This document shows, one piece after another, positions 1-8,672 of a DNA stretch of 64,000 nt. Under the pieces are notes generated by a model, which was not told the origin of the DNA, did not search any database, and worked only from the letters and a program-made list of their open reading frames with translations. The position numbers and the translations under genes were made by a program. Position 1 is the first letter of the stretch. Each line of letters opens with the position of its first letter. The DNA lies in the NCBI GenBank assembly GCA_964367685.1, contig CAYIYM010000004.1:1-64000 (forward strand), written 5' to 3'. Source of the stretch: CAUPWF01 sp964367685. GTDB taxonomy: Bacteria; Bacillota; Clostridia; Lachnospirales; Lachnospiraceae.

Positions 1-65
1 TCATCTATTTGTTTATGCAGAAACAATTTACAAGTGGAATGGTAGCTGGAGCTGTAAAAGGATAA
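1..65 (+). CDS. Carbohydrate ABC transporter permease, C-terminal end (partial)
   Basis: Only the last 20 codons are in the window. They read IYLFMQKQFTSGMVAGAVKG followed by TAA. This tail closely matches the conserved end of YtcP/LplC-type permeases: the two complete permeases in this window end in KHFSKGMMIGSVKG and KYFVSGMTLGAVK. It is therefore the end of the second membrane subunit of a CUT1-type sugar importer whose other genes lie upstream. The GH172-like gene starts 20 bases later on the same strand, so this transporter probably imports the substrate of that enzyme. The family call rests on a short tail only. Confidence 0.75.
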   Translation, partial: IYLFMQKQFTSGMVAGAVKG

Positions 66-85
66 AAGAAAGGGGTTTAATTACA

Positions 86-1189
86 ATGACAAATGAATTT
101 TATATGTTAAATGATACAGTAAGTAAAACAATTTCTCCGGAAAATCCTACTGGAGAAAAAGGGCGTGGTGCAATGGCAGAACCACTTCCAGGATCTCCAG
201 GAGAGAGATTAGGAAAGGGATGGAAATCGAGACCCTTTATTACTATTCCGCCAAAATCCACGTATACTATTGTGGATATTGAAGGAGAGGGCGAAATTAA
301 AAGCATTTGGCTTACGGGGGAAGTAGACCAAGGTGCAGTTATAAGAATGTATTGGGATAATCAAGACCAAGCATCTGTAGAAAGCACATTAACAGAATTT
401 TTCTTATATGGATTTGCACCACCATTTAAGATAGAAGAAAATACATGGAATAAAGGACCGATATACAAAGTGGATTCTGCTTTGATGTCCGTAAATCCCA
501 ATAGGGGATTTAATAGTTATATTCCGATGCCATTTAGGAAAAGAGCGGTGATTACTATTGAAAACCGTACCGTAAACCCAAAAGTAATTTATTATCAAGT
601 GAATTATGAAGAAAAGTTAATTCCCCAAGAAGCTGGATATTTTCACGCACAACTTCGCGTGTCCATGCCTGTTCCATACAAAGGAGTACATACAGTCATA
701 GATGGAATTAAGGGAAAAGGAACTTATATCGGAACTGCTTTATATGTAGGGTTGAATCGTGCATCGCGTTGGTGGGGCGAAGGGGAATTTAAATTCTATA
801 TGGATGGGGATCAAGAATATCCCAGTGTTTGCACAACGGGATTAGAAGATTATTTCTGTGGCGCATTCAACTGGGACACAGAGTCTGAATATCAGACATA
901 TAACAGTCAGTATGCGGGAATGCCGCATGTAGGAAAACCAGATGGTTTATATGAGGTGCAACAAAGATTCAATCTGTATAGATGGCATGTAGTAGATCCA
1001 ATTCGATTTGACAGTGAATTGAAAGTGACGGTTCAAGATTTGGGGTGGATTAAGAATGATGAAGGGAAATGGTCACACTTCCTGCCGCGAGAAGATGATT
1101 TCATCTCCGTGGCTTATTGGTACCAACAGCTTCCAACGGCTCCGTTCCCGAAATTAATAGATCATGAAACATTGATTGAAAGGTTTTAA
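86..1189 (+). CDS. DUF2961 / GH172-like glycoside hydrolase
   Basis: This 367-residue protein has the features of the DUF2961 family, now glycoside hydrolase family 172: an N-terminal jelly-roll with SIWLTGEVDQGAVIRMYWD, a central MPFRKRAVITIENR stretch, and a GLEDYFCGAFNW motif near residue 253. Family members act on fructofuranoside or arabinofuranoside linkages; the exact substrate here cannot be read. There is no signal peptide, so the enzyme is cytoplasmic. An AAAGGGG ribosome-binding site precedes the ATG. It follows the permease fragment by 20 bases, so the two are probably cotranscribed, and hydrolysis follows import. The family call is firm and the specificity open. Confidence 0.85.
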   Translation: MTNEFYMLNDTVSKTISPENPTGEKGRGAMAEPLPGSPGERLGKGWKSRPFITIPPKSTYTIVDIEGEGEIKSIWLTGEVDQGAVIRMYWDNQDQASVESTLTEFFLYGFAPPFKIEENTWNKGPIYKVDSALMSVNPNRGFNSYIPMPFRKRAVITIENRTVNPKVIYYQVNYEEKLIPQEAGYFHAQLRVSMPVPYKGVHTVIDGIKGKGTYIGTALYVGLNRASRWWGEGEFKFYMDGDQEYPSVCTTGLEDYFCGAFNWDTESEYQTYNSQYAGMPHVGKPDGLYEVQQRFNLYRWHVVDPIRFDSELKVTVQDLGWIKNDEGKWSHFLPREDDFISVAYWYQQLPTAPFPKLIDHETLIERF

Positions 1190-1257
1190 TTGTTAATATT
1201 AACTCACGGAGTGAATGAGATTCTTCTTTTCTATATATAAGTAAGGAAATGGACAAA

Positions 1258-1293
1258 ATGCTATTGAATATAGCATGTATTTAGGTATATAAT
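1258..1293 (+). promoter_or_regulatory. Promoter with dyad over the -35 box
   Basis: A TTGAAT -35 (1264-1269) and a TATAAT -10 (1288-1293) are 18 bases apart. The inverted repeat ATGCTAT-N5-ATAGCAT (1258-1264 and 1270-1276) covers the -35 box, which suits a repressor site. This promoter would drive the cupin gene at 1340. The binding protein is unknown. Confidence 0.45.
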
Positions 1294-1339
1294 AAATAGC
1301 TTAACATTAAGGGTTATATAATGAGAAAGAGGAAAAGAG

Positions 1340-1750
1340 ATGGAAAATAAAAAAGGAATTGAGATTGTAACATTTGAACCGAAAGGATATAAGCCACTAA
1401 TCGATTATGGAGAGTGGAGAGTAGCAGGATTAAAGTTTTGCGATGATCTACTTCTAGAAAATATTAAGACCATGCAAAAGCATGATGAAACAGATGAAGT
1501 ATTTGTATTGTTGAATGGATCATGTACTTTGTTTTTAGCTGGTGATGGAGAAGAACCAGGAGAGATTATAGAAGTAAATATGGAACCACATAAACTCTAT
1601 AATGTGAAAAAAGGAGTATGGCATAACCACATTATGAATGAAGATGGGGAAGTGTTAATCGTAGAGAATCGAACAACTACAGACGATAATTCACCAATTG
1701 CCCAATTGAATGAAGAGCAGTTGAATCAATTAAATAAAATTGGTAAATAA
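1340..1750 (+). CDS. Small cupin-fold protein
   Basis: This 136-residue protein contains a single cupin-like beta barrel. Residues 47-60 (KHDETDEVFVLLNG) form the first cupin motif with its His and Glu. A GVWHNHIMNEDGEVLIVENR stretch near residue 93 supplies the second motif with further His residues, so a metal-binding pocket is plausible. Cupins of this size bind or isomerise small sugars or acids, or act as sensors; nothing seen here chooses between these. It is monocistronic, with its own promoter upstream and a strong terminator immediately downstream. A GAGGAAAAG ribosome-binding site precedes the ATG. Confidence 0.65.
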   Translation: MENKKGIEIVTFEPKGYKPLIDYGEWRVAGLKFCDDLLLENIKTMQKHDETDEVFVLLNGSCTLFLAGDGEEPGEIIEVNMEPHKLYNVKKGVWHNHIMNEDGEVLIVENRTTTDDNSPIAQLNEEQLNQLNKIGK

Positions 1751-1789
1751 GTTAAGGTGATGGAAGTTTATAAATCTATATAAATCAAA

Positions 1790-1833
1790 ACCTTACTAGT
1801 TTTCAGAAATTGAGAACTAGTAAGGTCTTTTTT
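1790..1833 (+). terminator. Intrinsic terminator after the cupin gene
   Basis: A perfect 12-bp stem, ACCTTACTAGTT (1790-1801) with AACTAGTAAGGT (1815-1826), is followed by six T. A near copy of the same hairpin lies at 3002-3047. Confidence 0.9.
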
Positions 1834-1894
1834 GTATTCAGAATTTGGATGATTTAAAATAAATCTATTGAAATTTACAATCAAATATAATACA

Positions 1895-1912
1895 ATGTAC
1901 TTAGTAATACAT
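1895..1912. promoter_or_regulatory. Candidate PadR operator ATGTA-N8-TACAT
   Basis: A perfect dyad ATGTA (1895-1899), 8 bases, TACAT (1908-1912) lies upstream of padR. It fits the ATGT/ACAT dyads reported for PadR-family proteins. Two TATAAT hexamers flank it (1886-1891 and 1922-1927). A wider dyad, TACAATGTA (1891-1899) with TACATTGTA (1930-1938), also brackets the second hexamer. Autorepression is the simplest reading. Confidence 0.5.
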
Positions 1913-1960
1913 AGTGCCATATATAATAATACATTGTAACACGTAGCAAGGAGATTAATT

Positions 1961-2308
1961 ATGAATGATAAATATGAACGACAATTAAAAAAAGGCATTT
2001 TAGATATGCTTGTTTTGAATCTCCTTCAATCAGGTCCTAGGTATGGGTATCAAATTATTCAGGAGATAAAAGAGCAGAGTCAGCATGTTATTGTGCTAAA
2101 GGATGGAACCTTATATCCGATTTTATATCGACTCGAAGATGAATTCTTTGTAATAAGTAAGTGGCAAGAAGGCGAGGGAAAGCAAGTGCCGCGAAAATAT
2201 TACGAGATTACACAAGAGGGGAGAGAAGCATATGCAGAAATTGTTCAATCATGGATAACTATTTCAGAATGTGTGAATTCAATGATAGGAGGGTATGAAG
2301 ATGAATAA
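1961..2308 (+). CDS. PadR-family transcriptional regulator
   Basis: This 115-residue protein has the PadR winged helix. It opens with KKGILDMLVLNLLQSGPRYGYQIIQEI, followed by VLKDGTLYPILYRLEDEFFV and the wing RKYYEITQEGREAYAEI. Members are usually repressors that regulate a membrane or transport gene beside them, often in response to an effector bound at the dimer interface. An AAGGAGA site precedes the ATG. Its stop codon overlaps the start of the next gene, which codes for a HAAS-domain membrane protein. PadR plus HAAS is a common Firmicutes pairing in which the two are thought to act together. The dyad upstream suggests autoregulation. Confidence 0.9.
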   Translation: MNDKYERQLKKGILDMLVLNLLQSGPRYGYQIIQEIKEQSQHVIVLKDGTLYPILYRLEDEFFVISKWQEGEGKQVPRKYYEITQEGREAYAEIVQSWITISECVNSMIGGYEDE

Positions 2309-2948
2309 AAAGCAATATGTCAATAAAGCGTTGTGTGGGATTAAATGTACTTCAAAGAGAAAACAAGAGATTCGTAAACAGTTGGAAACAGATATTGAGA
2401 CTCGTATTGATAGCGGAGAATCACTTGAGAATGTTTTATTAGAAATGGGAACAGTAAGAGAAATAACAGATGAGTTCAATGACAATTTATCAGACACTGA
2501 GAAGCGAGCATATAAGCGAAATAAAATAATTAAAATTCTATGCGTGACTTTAATTATAGTAGTTACTGTCTTACTATCTATCTATTTGTGGTTTCCAAAA
2601 ACTTCAGATGTAGAAGAGAGTGTATATTTTGATCAGAAACAAGTAGAGGAACAAGTGTATTTATCGATAGAGCTGCTTGATGAAGGAAATTATGATGAAT
2701 TGCAAAATATATCTATTAATGAAATGAAATCCAATACGACAAAAGCCATTATAGAAGATGCGAGAAATCAAATTGCTAGTAAGTGGGGTGAGAACGTATC
2801 ATACGGAAAGGTATATATGACAGAAGTTAATCAACTTGGTAACAGCTACGTAGTATGTGAAGTTGCAGTTGAATATGAGAATGTGAATGTAACATACACA
2901 ATTACATTTGATGAAAATATGCTACTTGCCGGTTTATATATGAGATAA
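2301..2948 (+). CDS. HAAS/DUF1700-domain membrane protein with DUF3887-like exterior
   Basis: The N-terminal 70 residues (CTSKRKQEIRKQLETDIETR, then GESLENVLLEMGTVREITDEF) form the helical HAAS domain found with PadR partners. One membrane span follows at about residues 80-97, then an outside domain of about 115 residues resembling DUF3887 (LLDEGNYDELQNIS...YTITFDENMLLAGLYMR). An ATG at 2295 is possible, but AGGAGGG (2287-2293) leaves only one base before it and seven before 2301, so 2301 is chosen. The gene overlaps padR by 8 bases. It probably sequesters or senses for PadR; no enzymatic role is visible. Confidence 0.75.
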   Translation: MNKKQYVNKALCGIKCTSKRKQEIRKQLETDIETRIDSGESLENVLLEMGTVREITDEFNDNLSDTEKRAYKRNKIIKILCVTLIIVVTVLLSIYLWFPKTSDVEESVYFDQKQVEEQVYLSIELLDEGNYDELQNISINEMKSNTTKAIIEDARNQIASKWGENVSYGKVYMTEVNQLGNSYVVCEVAVEYENVNVTYTITFDENMLLAGLYMR

Positions 2949-3001
2949 GAAGAGATGAATAATCGAGCAATAGTGAATTACCTATAACTTAATACAAATT
3001 A

Positions 3002-3047
3002 GGATCTTACTAGTTTTCAGAAATGAAAATCAGTAAGGTCCTTTTTC
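3002..3047 (+). terminator. Intrinsic terminator after the padR operon
   Basis: GGATCTTACT (3002-3011) pairs with AGTAAGGTCC (3032-3041), with an extra inner GTTTTC/GAAAAT stem, followed by TTTTT. It is a diverged copy of the terminator at 1790-1833. Confidence 0.85.
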
Positions 3048-3066
3048 TTTTCCTGTCTTTTTAAGT

Positions 3067-3166
3067 NNNNNNNNNNNNNNNNNNNNNNNNNNNNNNNNNN
3101 NNNNNNNNNNNNNNNNNNNNNNNNNNNNNNNNNNNNNNNNNNNNNNNNNNNNNNNNNNNNNNNNNN
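3067..3166. other. Assembly gap of exactly 100 N
   Basis: The run is 100 undetermined bases, the conventional length for a gap of unknown size. The flanking sequences do not obviously overlap. Missing sequence here would include the promoter region of the ABC operon starting at 3325, and could hold more. Confidence 0.98.
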
Positions 3167-3324
3167 GAAAAGTCGCACATTGGGAAAATATGGCTTATCC
3201 CTTGCAAATACGCGGAAAAATATATGGCATATGCGAGAAAATACGAATTATTTACAATGCAATTGGGGGCGTGATAGGATGAGCACATGAAAAACACAGC
3301 TATACAGAAGGGAGTAAAACACAC

Positions 3325-4284
3325 ATGAAAGGGAAGAAAGCAAAAGTCATTGGGGCAAGATATCCAGACGTAGTAAGAAAAAGATCCTTTGTTGGAAATA
3401 TAAAGAAGTACTGGCAATTATATTTGCTGTTACTACCAACAATTGTCTATTTCATTATATTCAGATATTACCCTATGTACGGAGTGCAGATAGCATTTCG
3501 TGATTACGTAACAACATTAGGATTTACACAGAGTCCATGGGTAGGACTTGAACATTTTGAAAGATTTGTTACATCACCTGAATTTGGAATGATATTAAAG
3601 AATACATTAACAATTAGTATTTACCAATTAGTAGTATCGTTTCCACTACCAATTATTATATCCTTATTATTGAATCAGCTAAGAAAGCCGAAGCATAAGA
3701 CTCTAATACAGAATATTTTAATTGCACCGCATTTTATATCACTCGTTGTATTAATCGGTATGGTAAATATTTTCCTTAGTCCAACAAATGGTATTATTAA
3801 TGAATTTATTACAGCATTAGGATTCGAAGCACAGTTTTTCTTAGGAGAACCAGAATACTTCAAGAGCATCTATGTATTGTCGGGAGTATGGCAGAGTACT
3901 GGATGGGGAACTGTAATCTATATTGCGGCTTTGTCGGCGATAGATCCTACATTATATGAAGCAGCAGAGGTAGACGGAGCAAACCGTTGGCAGAGAATGT
4001 GGAATATAGATTTTAGAGGAATATTACCAGTTATCATTACACAATTAATACTAAGCGCTGGACAGATGTTATCTGTTGGATATGAAAAGGTATTGTTATT
4101 ACAGAATTCTCTAAATAGAACATCGTCAGAAGTTATATCGACATATGAATACAAACAAGGTATTCTAGAGGCACAGTTTAGTTACTCTACAGCAATTGGA
4201 CTATTCAATTCAGTAATAAACTTAGCTATCTTGCTATGGGTTAACCATATGGCCAAGAAATATTCAGAAACATCAGTATTATAG
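3325..4284 (+). CDS. Sugar ABC transporter permease, LplB type
   Basis: This 319-residue membrane protein has six predicted spans and the inner-membrane permease loop EAAEVDGANRWQRMWNIDFRGILP (about residues 212-235), which docks onto the ATPase. The sequence around YLLLLPTIVYFIIFRYYPMYGVQIAF is typical of LplB/YteP-like subunits of CUT1 oligosaccharide importers. GAAGGGAGT precedes the ATG. The partner permease starts 17 bases after its stop and the solute-binding lipoprotein follows. No ATPase gene is present, which is normal for this family because a shared MsmK/UgpC-type ATPase elsewhere usually serves it. Confidence 0.93.
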   Translation: MKGKKAKVIGARYPDVVRKRSFVGNIKKYWQLYLLLLPTIVYFIIFRYYPMYGVQIAFRDYVTTLGFTQSPWVGLEHFERFVTSPEFGMILKNTLTISIYQLVVSFPLPIIISLLLNQLRKPKHKTLIQNILIAPHFISLVVLIGMVNIFLSPTNGIINEFITALGFEAQFFLGEPEYFKSIYVLSGVWQSTGWGTVIYIAALSAIDPTLYEAAEVDGANRWQRMWNIDFRGILPVIITQLILSAGQMLSVGYEKVLLLQNSLNRTSSEVISTYEYKQGILEAQFSYSTAIGLFNSVINLAILLWVNHMAKKYSETSVL

Positions 4285-4301
4285 AAGGGGGAGGAGATAG
4301 A

Positions 4302-5201
4302 ATGAGAAATACAAAGATGAAAATGAGTCGCGCAGACCGATTATTCAATATTTTTACAATAGTATTTATGGCATTTTGTTGCTTATTAGTACTATATCCC
4401 CTTTACTTTATTGTAATAGCATCTGTAAGTGATCCAAATGCAGTATACGAAGGGAAAGTATTACTATTTCCACAAAATCCTAGTTTAGATGGTTATAATG
4501 AGTTGTTTAAGGATACATCTATATGGACAGGATATAAAAATACAATTATTTACACACTTGTAGGAACTTCGATAAGTGTATTCTGCACAATATGCGGTGC
4601 ATATGCATTATCAAGACAGAAATTACCATATAGCAAGTTACTTATGTATATGATAACATTTACTATGCTATTTTCAGGAGGTTTGATTCCTACATATTTA
4701 ACGGTTCAAAAACTTGGAATGTTAGATACGATGTGGGCAATTGTATTACCAGGAGCGGTTGGACCATGGTTCTTTATTATTGCAAGAACAATGTTTAGAG
4801 CTCAGATACCAGAAGAACTACATGAGGCAGCATATATAGATGGATGTGATGAATTACAGACATTTACAAAAATTATATTACCATTATCAAAATCAATTAT
4901 AGCAGTTATGGCCTTATTCTATGGAGTAGCAATGTGGAATACATACTTTGGACCGATGATTTACTTATCAAACGAAGCGGATTTCCCACTACAATTAATA
5001 CTTAGAAATCTATTGATTCAAAATGAGTTGAGTGCATCTATGATGACTGGTGATGCAACATCATTTGTAGCACAACAGAGAATTGCAGATCAGATTAAGT
5101 ATGGTGCAATTATTGTGTCTACGGTACCAATATTAATTATCTATCCATTTGTGCAAAAGCACTTTAGTAAAGGAATGATGATAGGATCTGTAAAAGGATA
5201 A
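4302..5201 (+). CDS. Sugar ABC transporter permease, YtcP/LplC type
   Basis: This 299-residue protein is the second membrane subunit of the importer. It shows FNIFTIVFMAFCCLLVLYPL in the first span, the ATPase-docking loop EAAYIDGCDELQTFTKIILPLSK (about residues 177-199), and the characteristic end QKHFSKGMMIGSVKG. GGGGGAGGAG upstream is a strong ribosome-binding site. It sits between the LplB-type permease and the solute-binding protein with short gaps, so the three genes form one operon. Confidence 0.93.
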   Translation: MRNTKMKMSRADRLFNIFTIVFMAFCCLLVLYPLYFIVIASVSDPNAVYEGKVLLFPQNPSLDGYNELFKDTSIWTGYKNTIIYTLVGTSISVFCTICGAYALSRQKLPYSKLLMYMITFTMLFSGGLIPTYLTVQKLGMLDTMWAIVLPGAVGPWFFIIARTMFRAQIPEELHEAAYIDGCDELQTFTKIILPLSKSIIAVMALFYGVAMWNTYFGPMIYLSNEADFPLQLILRNLLIQNELSASMMTGDATSFVAQQRIADQIKYGAIIVSTVPILIIYPFVQKHFSKGMMIGSVKG

Positions 5202-5223
5202 TAAAAAAGCGAGGAGAGAGAAA

Positions 5224-6855
5224 ATGAAAAAATTAGTTGTACTTGCATTATGTGTAGTTATGTCAATGTCAATGGTTGTAGGATGTGGCGGAGGAAGCGA
5301 TTCTCAGTCAGTGGCAGATGCAGAGGTTACAGTAGTCGATGGAAAAGAAATGTTAGGAAACATGTATTTAGAAGGAGATAAGATTGTAGAAGAGACAGTT
5401 ACATTTGATCTTATGTCTACATATGAGACTCGTCAGACAAACTTTGGAGAGATGGATTTATTTATAGAGTTAGAGGAAAAGAGTAATGTGGACATTGAGT
5501 GGGAATTAGTTGCGACTAGTGACTGGACTCAAAAGAAGAACTTAAAATTAGCGAGTGGTACATACCCAGATGCATTTTTCTCTGGAATCACTGATACAGA
5601 TGTATCTACATACGCACAGCAAGGTGTATTTATAGAATTAGATGAGTTAATTGCTAATTATGCGCCAAACATTCAAGCAATACTTGATAAATATCCTGAT
5701 TATAAAGCGAGCTGTACAGCAACAGATGGGAAGATATATTCATTATCTACAATTATTGTAGATCCAGGTGCTTATAACCCAGATCAATTATTTATCAACA
5801 AAACTTGGTTAGATGAGTTAGGCTTAGAAGTTCCAAAAACAATGGATGACTTTTACAATGTATTAACAGCATTTAAAAATGATGATCCTAACGGCAATGG
5901 AGTAGCGGATGAGATTCCATATTCAGCAAGATTTGATAACTATATCCAAGGGATCCATTCATTATTCGGGGCATATGGTCGTATTGATGTAACAGGAAGA
6001 GGATTCTACAATCACTTTGTAGTAGAAGAAGATGGTAACCTTGTATTTACTGCTGATACAGAGGAATACAAAACAGCTATAACAGAATTACATAAGTACT
6101 TTGAAGAAGGACTATTTGATCAAGAAATATTCACACAAGACTCTAAGCAATACTTTGCGAAAGGTCAGACAGAAGAGATGACGCTAGGAGCATTCACATT
6201 GTGGAATAGTGAGAATATGGTAGGAGTAGATCGCGCGGATGATTATATTCCACTTTCACCAATGACAGGTCCAGATGGAGACATAATTTGGACAGAGGAA
6301 TTAAGTGGCAACTCACCATCTACAACATTCGCAATTACAAACCAATGCGAGAATCCAGAGATTCTAATTCGTTGGGTTGATCAATTCTTTGCAGAAGAAT
6401 TATCTGTGGCAGCAGGTTGGGGACCAATTAGTGAAGCTGCTGAGGGTGAAGTAGCAGCATTTGAAGCAGGACAAGTAGGACAAGGATTTGATGATTATCG
6501 TTATCAGCAAGCTCCAATTTGGGGTCCACTAGCTGTATATGAAGATTACTATGAGAGAGTAGTAGAAACACCAGAGATGATGTCATCTAAAGTAAGTATT
6601 ATGGAAGAGTACTATGCAGAATATATGACGAATGCAACATTACCAATTCTTAAATTCACAGAAGAGGAGACAGATTGGTTTTCTACAACAGGTGGAGATA
6701 TTGTAAATCATATTGCTGATTATCAATCAAAATGGTTGTTAAATGGTGGAATTGAAGAAGAGTGGGATGCTTATATCGAAGGATTAGAGCAATTAAATGT
6801 AGAGCAGCATGTAGAACATATGAATGCGGCATACGACAGATACGTGAACCAATAG
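5224..6855 (+). CDS. Extracellular sugar-binding lipoprotein, LplA/YtcQ type
   Basis: This 543-residue protein starts MKKLVVLALCVVMSMSMVVGCGGG, a lipoprotein signal peptide with its lipobox Cys at residue 21. The rest is the large two-lobed solute-binding fold of the oligosaccharide-binding group used with LplB/YtcP permeases, including GTYPDAFFSGITDTDVSTYAQQG and NDPNGNGVADEIPYSA-type loops near residue 220. It captures a glycan outside the membrane and delivers it to the two permeases encoded immediately upstream. GCGAGGAGAG precedes the ATG. A long hairpin after its stop codon separates it from the downstream hydrolase gene. The ligand cannot be read from sequence. Confidence 0.93.
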   Translation: MKKLVVLALCVVMSMSMVVGCGGGSDSQSVADAEVTVVDGKEMLGNMYLEGDKIVEETVTFDLMSTYETRQTNFGEMDLFIELEEKSNVDIEWELVATSDWTQKKNLKLASGTYPDAFFSGITDTDVSTYAQQGVFIELDELIANYAPNIQAILDKYPDYKASCTATDGKIYSLSTIIVDPGAYNPDQLFINKTWLDELGLEVPKTMDDFYNVLTAFKNDDPNGNGVADEIPYSARFDNYIQGIHSLFGAYGRIDVTGRGFYNHFVVEEDGNLVFTADTEEYKTAITELHKYFEEGLFDQEIFTQDSKQYFAKGQTEEMTLGAFTLWNSENMVGVDRADDYIPLSPMTGPDGDIIWTEELSGNSPSTTFAITNQCENPEILIRWVDQFFAEELSVAAGWGPISEAAEGEVAAFEAGQVGQGFDDYRYQQAPIWGPLAVYEDYYERVVETPEMMSSKVSIMEEYYAEYMTNATLPILKFTEEETDWFSTTGGDIVNHIADYQSKWLLNGGIEEEWDAYIEGLEQLNVEQHVEHMNAAYDRYVNQ

Positions 6856-6867
6856 AGTAATTACAAA

Positions 6868-6920
6868 CTGCCATAACTAGTACAATAGCCAAGAAAAATG
6901 GTTAAGGCTAGTTATGGCAG
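6868..6920 (+). other. Long intercistronic hairpin without a T tract
   Basis: CTGCCATAACTAG (6868-6880) pairs perfectly over 13 bp with CTAGTTATGGCAG (6908-6920). The 27-base loop contains a smaller AGCC/GGTT pairing. No run of T follows, so it is not a canonical terminator. Its position after the binding-protein gene suits mRNA stabilisation of the upstream part of the transcript. Confidence 0.7.
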
Positions 6921-6944
6921 TTGTATATAGAGGAGATAAATAGA

Positions 6945-8672
6945 ATGAAGTTTGATATTTTAGATGTGCCGTTTAGTTATAAGGGAAGTTTTTGGGCCTT
7001 TTCGACATATGAAGAAGAGAGTGGAAAAATCTTATATCTAAAAAATGTTCGAGAAAGTTGTTCTGTAACAAATTACAAATTATTTCGGATAAAACTAATC
7101 TATAAAGGTATAGAAATTGGATATACATGCAGTGGAAACCCACAAAAGATGACGATTACAACATCTTATGGAAACGTATATATATCTTTCTGCGATAGAG
7201 ATAGTTTTGTCGTTCAATCGGATATTCAGGAATTGGAGATGGAATTCTATCTTACTTTTAACGGTGGATATAGTTATAGCTATAGAGAAACCCATGAAAA
7301 ACAAGAGTATATTCTTTTGAATCTTCCACAAAATAGGATTAAGATGGCATTGCATACAACAAAGGGAGAGACAAAAATAAAGCAAGAAAAGAAACAAATA
7401 GCCTTCTCTTTGATATCAGGAGAGTCTGGATTGCTAGGGGTAGTTCAAGAAATAGAAGTAGAATGGGAATATCGAGCAAAATGTGAGGATTTTCAGAAAT
7501 TATTAGAACTGCGAAAGATAGAGTTCGAAGAGTTTACAAATACCATGCTTCCGACACCTGACACACAAGAAGAAAGTCGACTACTTGCGTCCTATATATT
7601 GTGGAGTTGTCATGTGAAAAAGAGTCGATTCTTGACAGGAGAAGCTATATATATGTCGAAAAATGATATGTGCAATATATGGAGTTGGGATAATTGTATG
7701 AATGCAATTGCTATGTCATATGGGCAGCAGAAGACATGTCTTGATCAGTTGATGATACCTCTAGATTATCAAGACGAGCATGGATCAATTCCAGACTTAG
7801 TGAACGATGTGTTTTGCCTTCAGAACTTCTGCAAACCACCAATATATGGATGGGCAATTCAGAAAATATCACAAAATATGACAATAAGTGATGACATTAT
7901 GAAGATTTTATATGAGAAAGTTGGAAAGAATACGGACTGGTGGTTTAACTATAGAGATAGTGATAGAGATTATGTATGCGAATATCTACATGGCAATGAT
8001 TCGGGATGGGATAATAGTACCTTGTTTATGGGGGAGCCGCCTGTTGAGACGCCAGATTTACAGACATTCTTAATCTTGCAGATGGATTTCCTAATTGAGT
8101 ATTGCGATAGATATGAACGAGTAGATGAGAAGATTTACTGGGAGGAGCTCCAGGCGAAGTGCCTTGATGCAATGATTAGAGAATGCTTTATTGAGAATTA
8201 TTCAGTTGCGAAACGTTCAGGGAGTCATGAGGTAACGAGAGAAAAAAGTCTTATCTGCTATATTCCACTTATGTTAGGAGACCGGCTACCAAAAGAGATA
8301 AGAGATAATTTATTAAAAGAATTAATAGAAGGAGAGTATCTGACAGAATACGGACTAGCTACGGAGCCAACAAATAGTATCCACTACAGACCGAATGGGT
8401 ATTGGAGGGGGCCGATTTGGGGAATTAGTACACTAATGATATCAGAAGGATTAGAGAAGAATGGGTACGGGGACCTAGCAAAAGAGATTGCACGTAGATT
8501 TGCAGACTTAGTTAAGAAGAGTGGAATGGCTGAGAATTTTAATGCGATTACTGGTGATGCACTAAAAGATAAGGCATTTACATGGACATCGGCTTGCTAC
8601 TTCTATATGAGTAATCGATATTTATTAGAAGAAACAGAAAGGTCGATAAAATATGATACAAAAGAAATCTAA
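6945..8672 (+). CDS. MGH1-like (GH63-related) glycoside hydrolase
   Basis: This 575-residue protein has an N-terminal beta domain of about 190 residues and a C-terminal (alpha/alpha)6 barrel. The barrel shows NIWSWDNCMNAIAMS, GSIPDLVND, GNDSGWDNSTLF and YWRGPIWG, the motifs of MGH1-like/GH63-clan inverting hydrolases; the Asp of SGWDNS is a likely catalytic acid. Known members act on mannosylglycerate or alpha-glucosides, but the substrate is open. No signal peptide is present. A TTG at 6921 is in frame, but AGGAG at 6931-6935 points to the ATG at 6945. It follows the transporter genes and overlaps the DMT permease gene by 20 bases. Confidence 0.8.
   Translation: MKFDILDVPFSYKGSFWAFSTYEEESGKILYLKNVRESCSVTNYKLFRIKLIYKGIEIGYTCSGNPQKMTITTSYGNVYISFCDRDSFVVQSDIQELEMEFYLTFNGGYSYSYRETHEKQEYILLNLPQNRIKMALHTTKGETKIKQEKKQIAFSLISGESGLLGVVQEIEVEWEYRAKCEDFQKLLELRKIEFEEFTNTMLPTPDTQEESRLLASYILWSCHVKKSRFLTGEAIYMSKNDMCNIWSWDNCMNAIAMSYGQQKTCLDQLMIPLDYQDEHGSIPDLVNDVFCLQNFCKPPIYGWAIQKISQNMTISDDIMKILYEKVGKNTDWWFNYRDSDRDYVCEYLHGNDSGWDNSTLFMGEPPVETPDLQTFLILQMDFLIEYCDRYERVDEKIYWEELQAKCLDAMIRECFIENYSVAKRSGSHEVTREKSLICYIPLMLGDRLPKEIRDNLLKELIEGEYLTEYGLATEPTNSIHYRPNGYWRGPIWGISTLMISEGLEKNGYGDLAKEIARRFADLVKKSGMAENFNAITGDALKDKAFTWTSACYFYMSNRYLLEETERSIKYDTKEI

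Noticed and set aside
3047..3190. Overlap of contig ends at the first gap, as at the second
   Set aside because: The bases on the two sides of 3067-3166 do not match, so this gap may hide real sequence.
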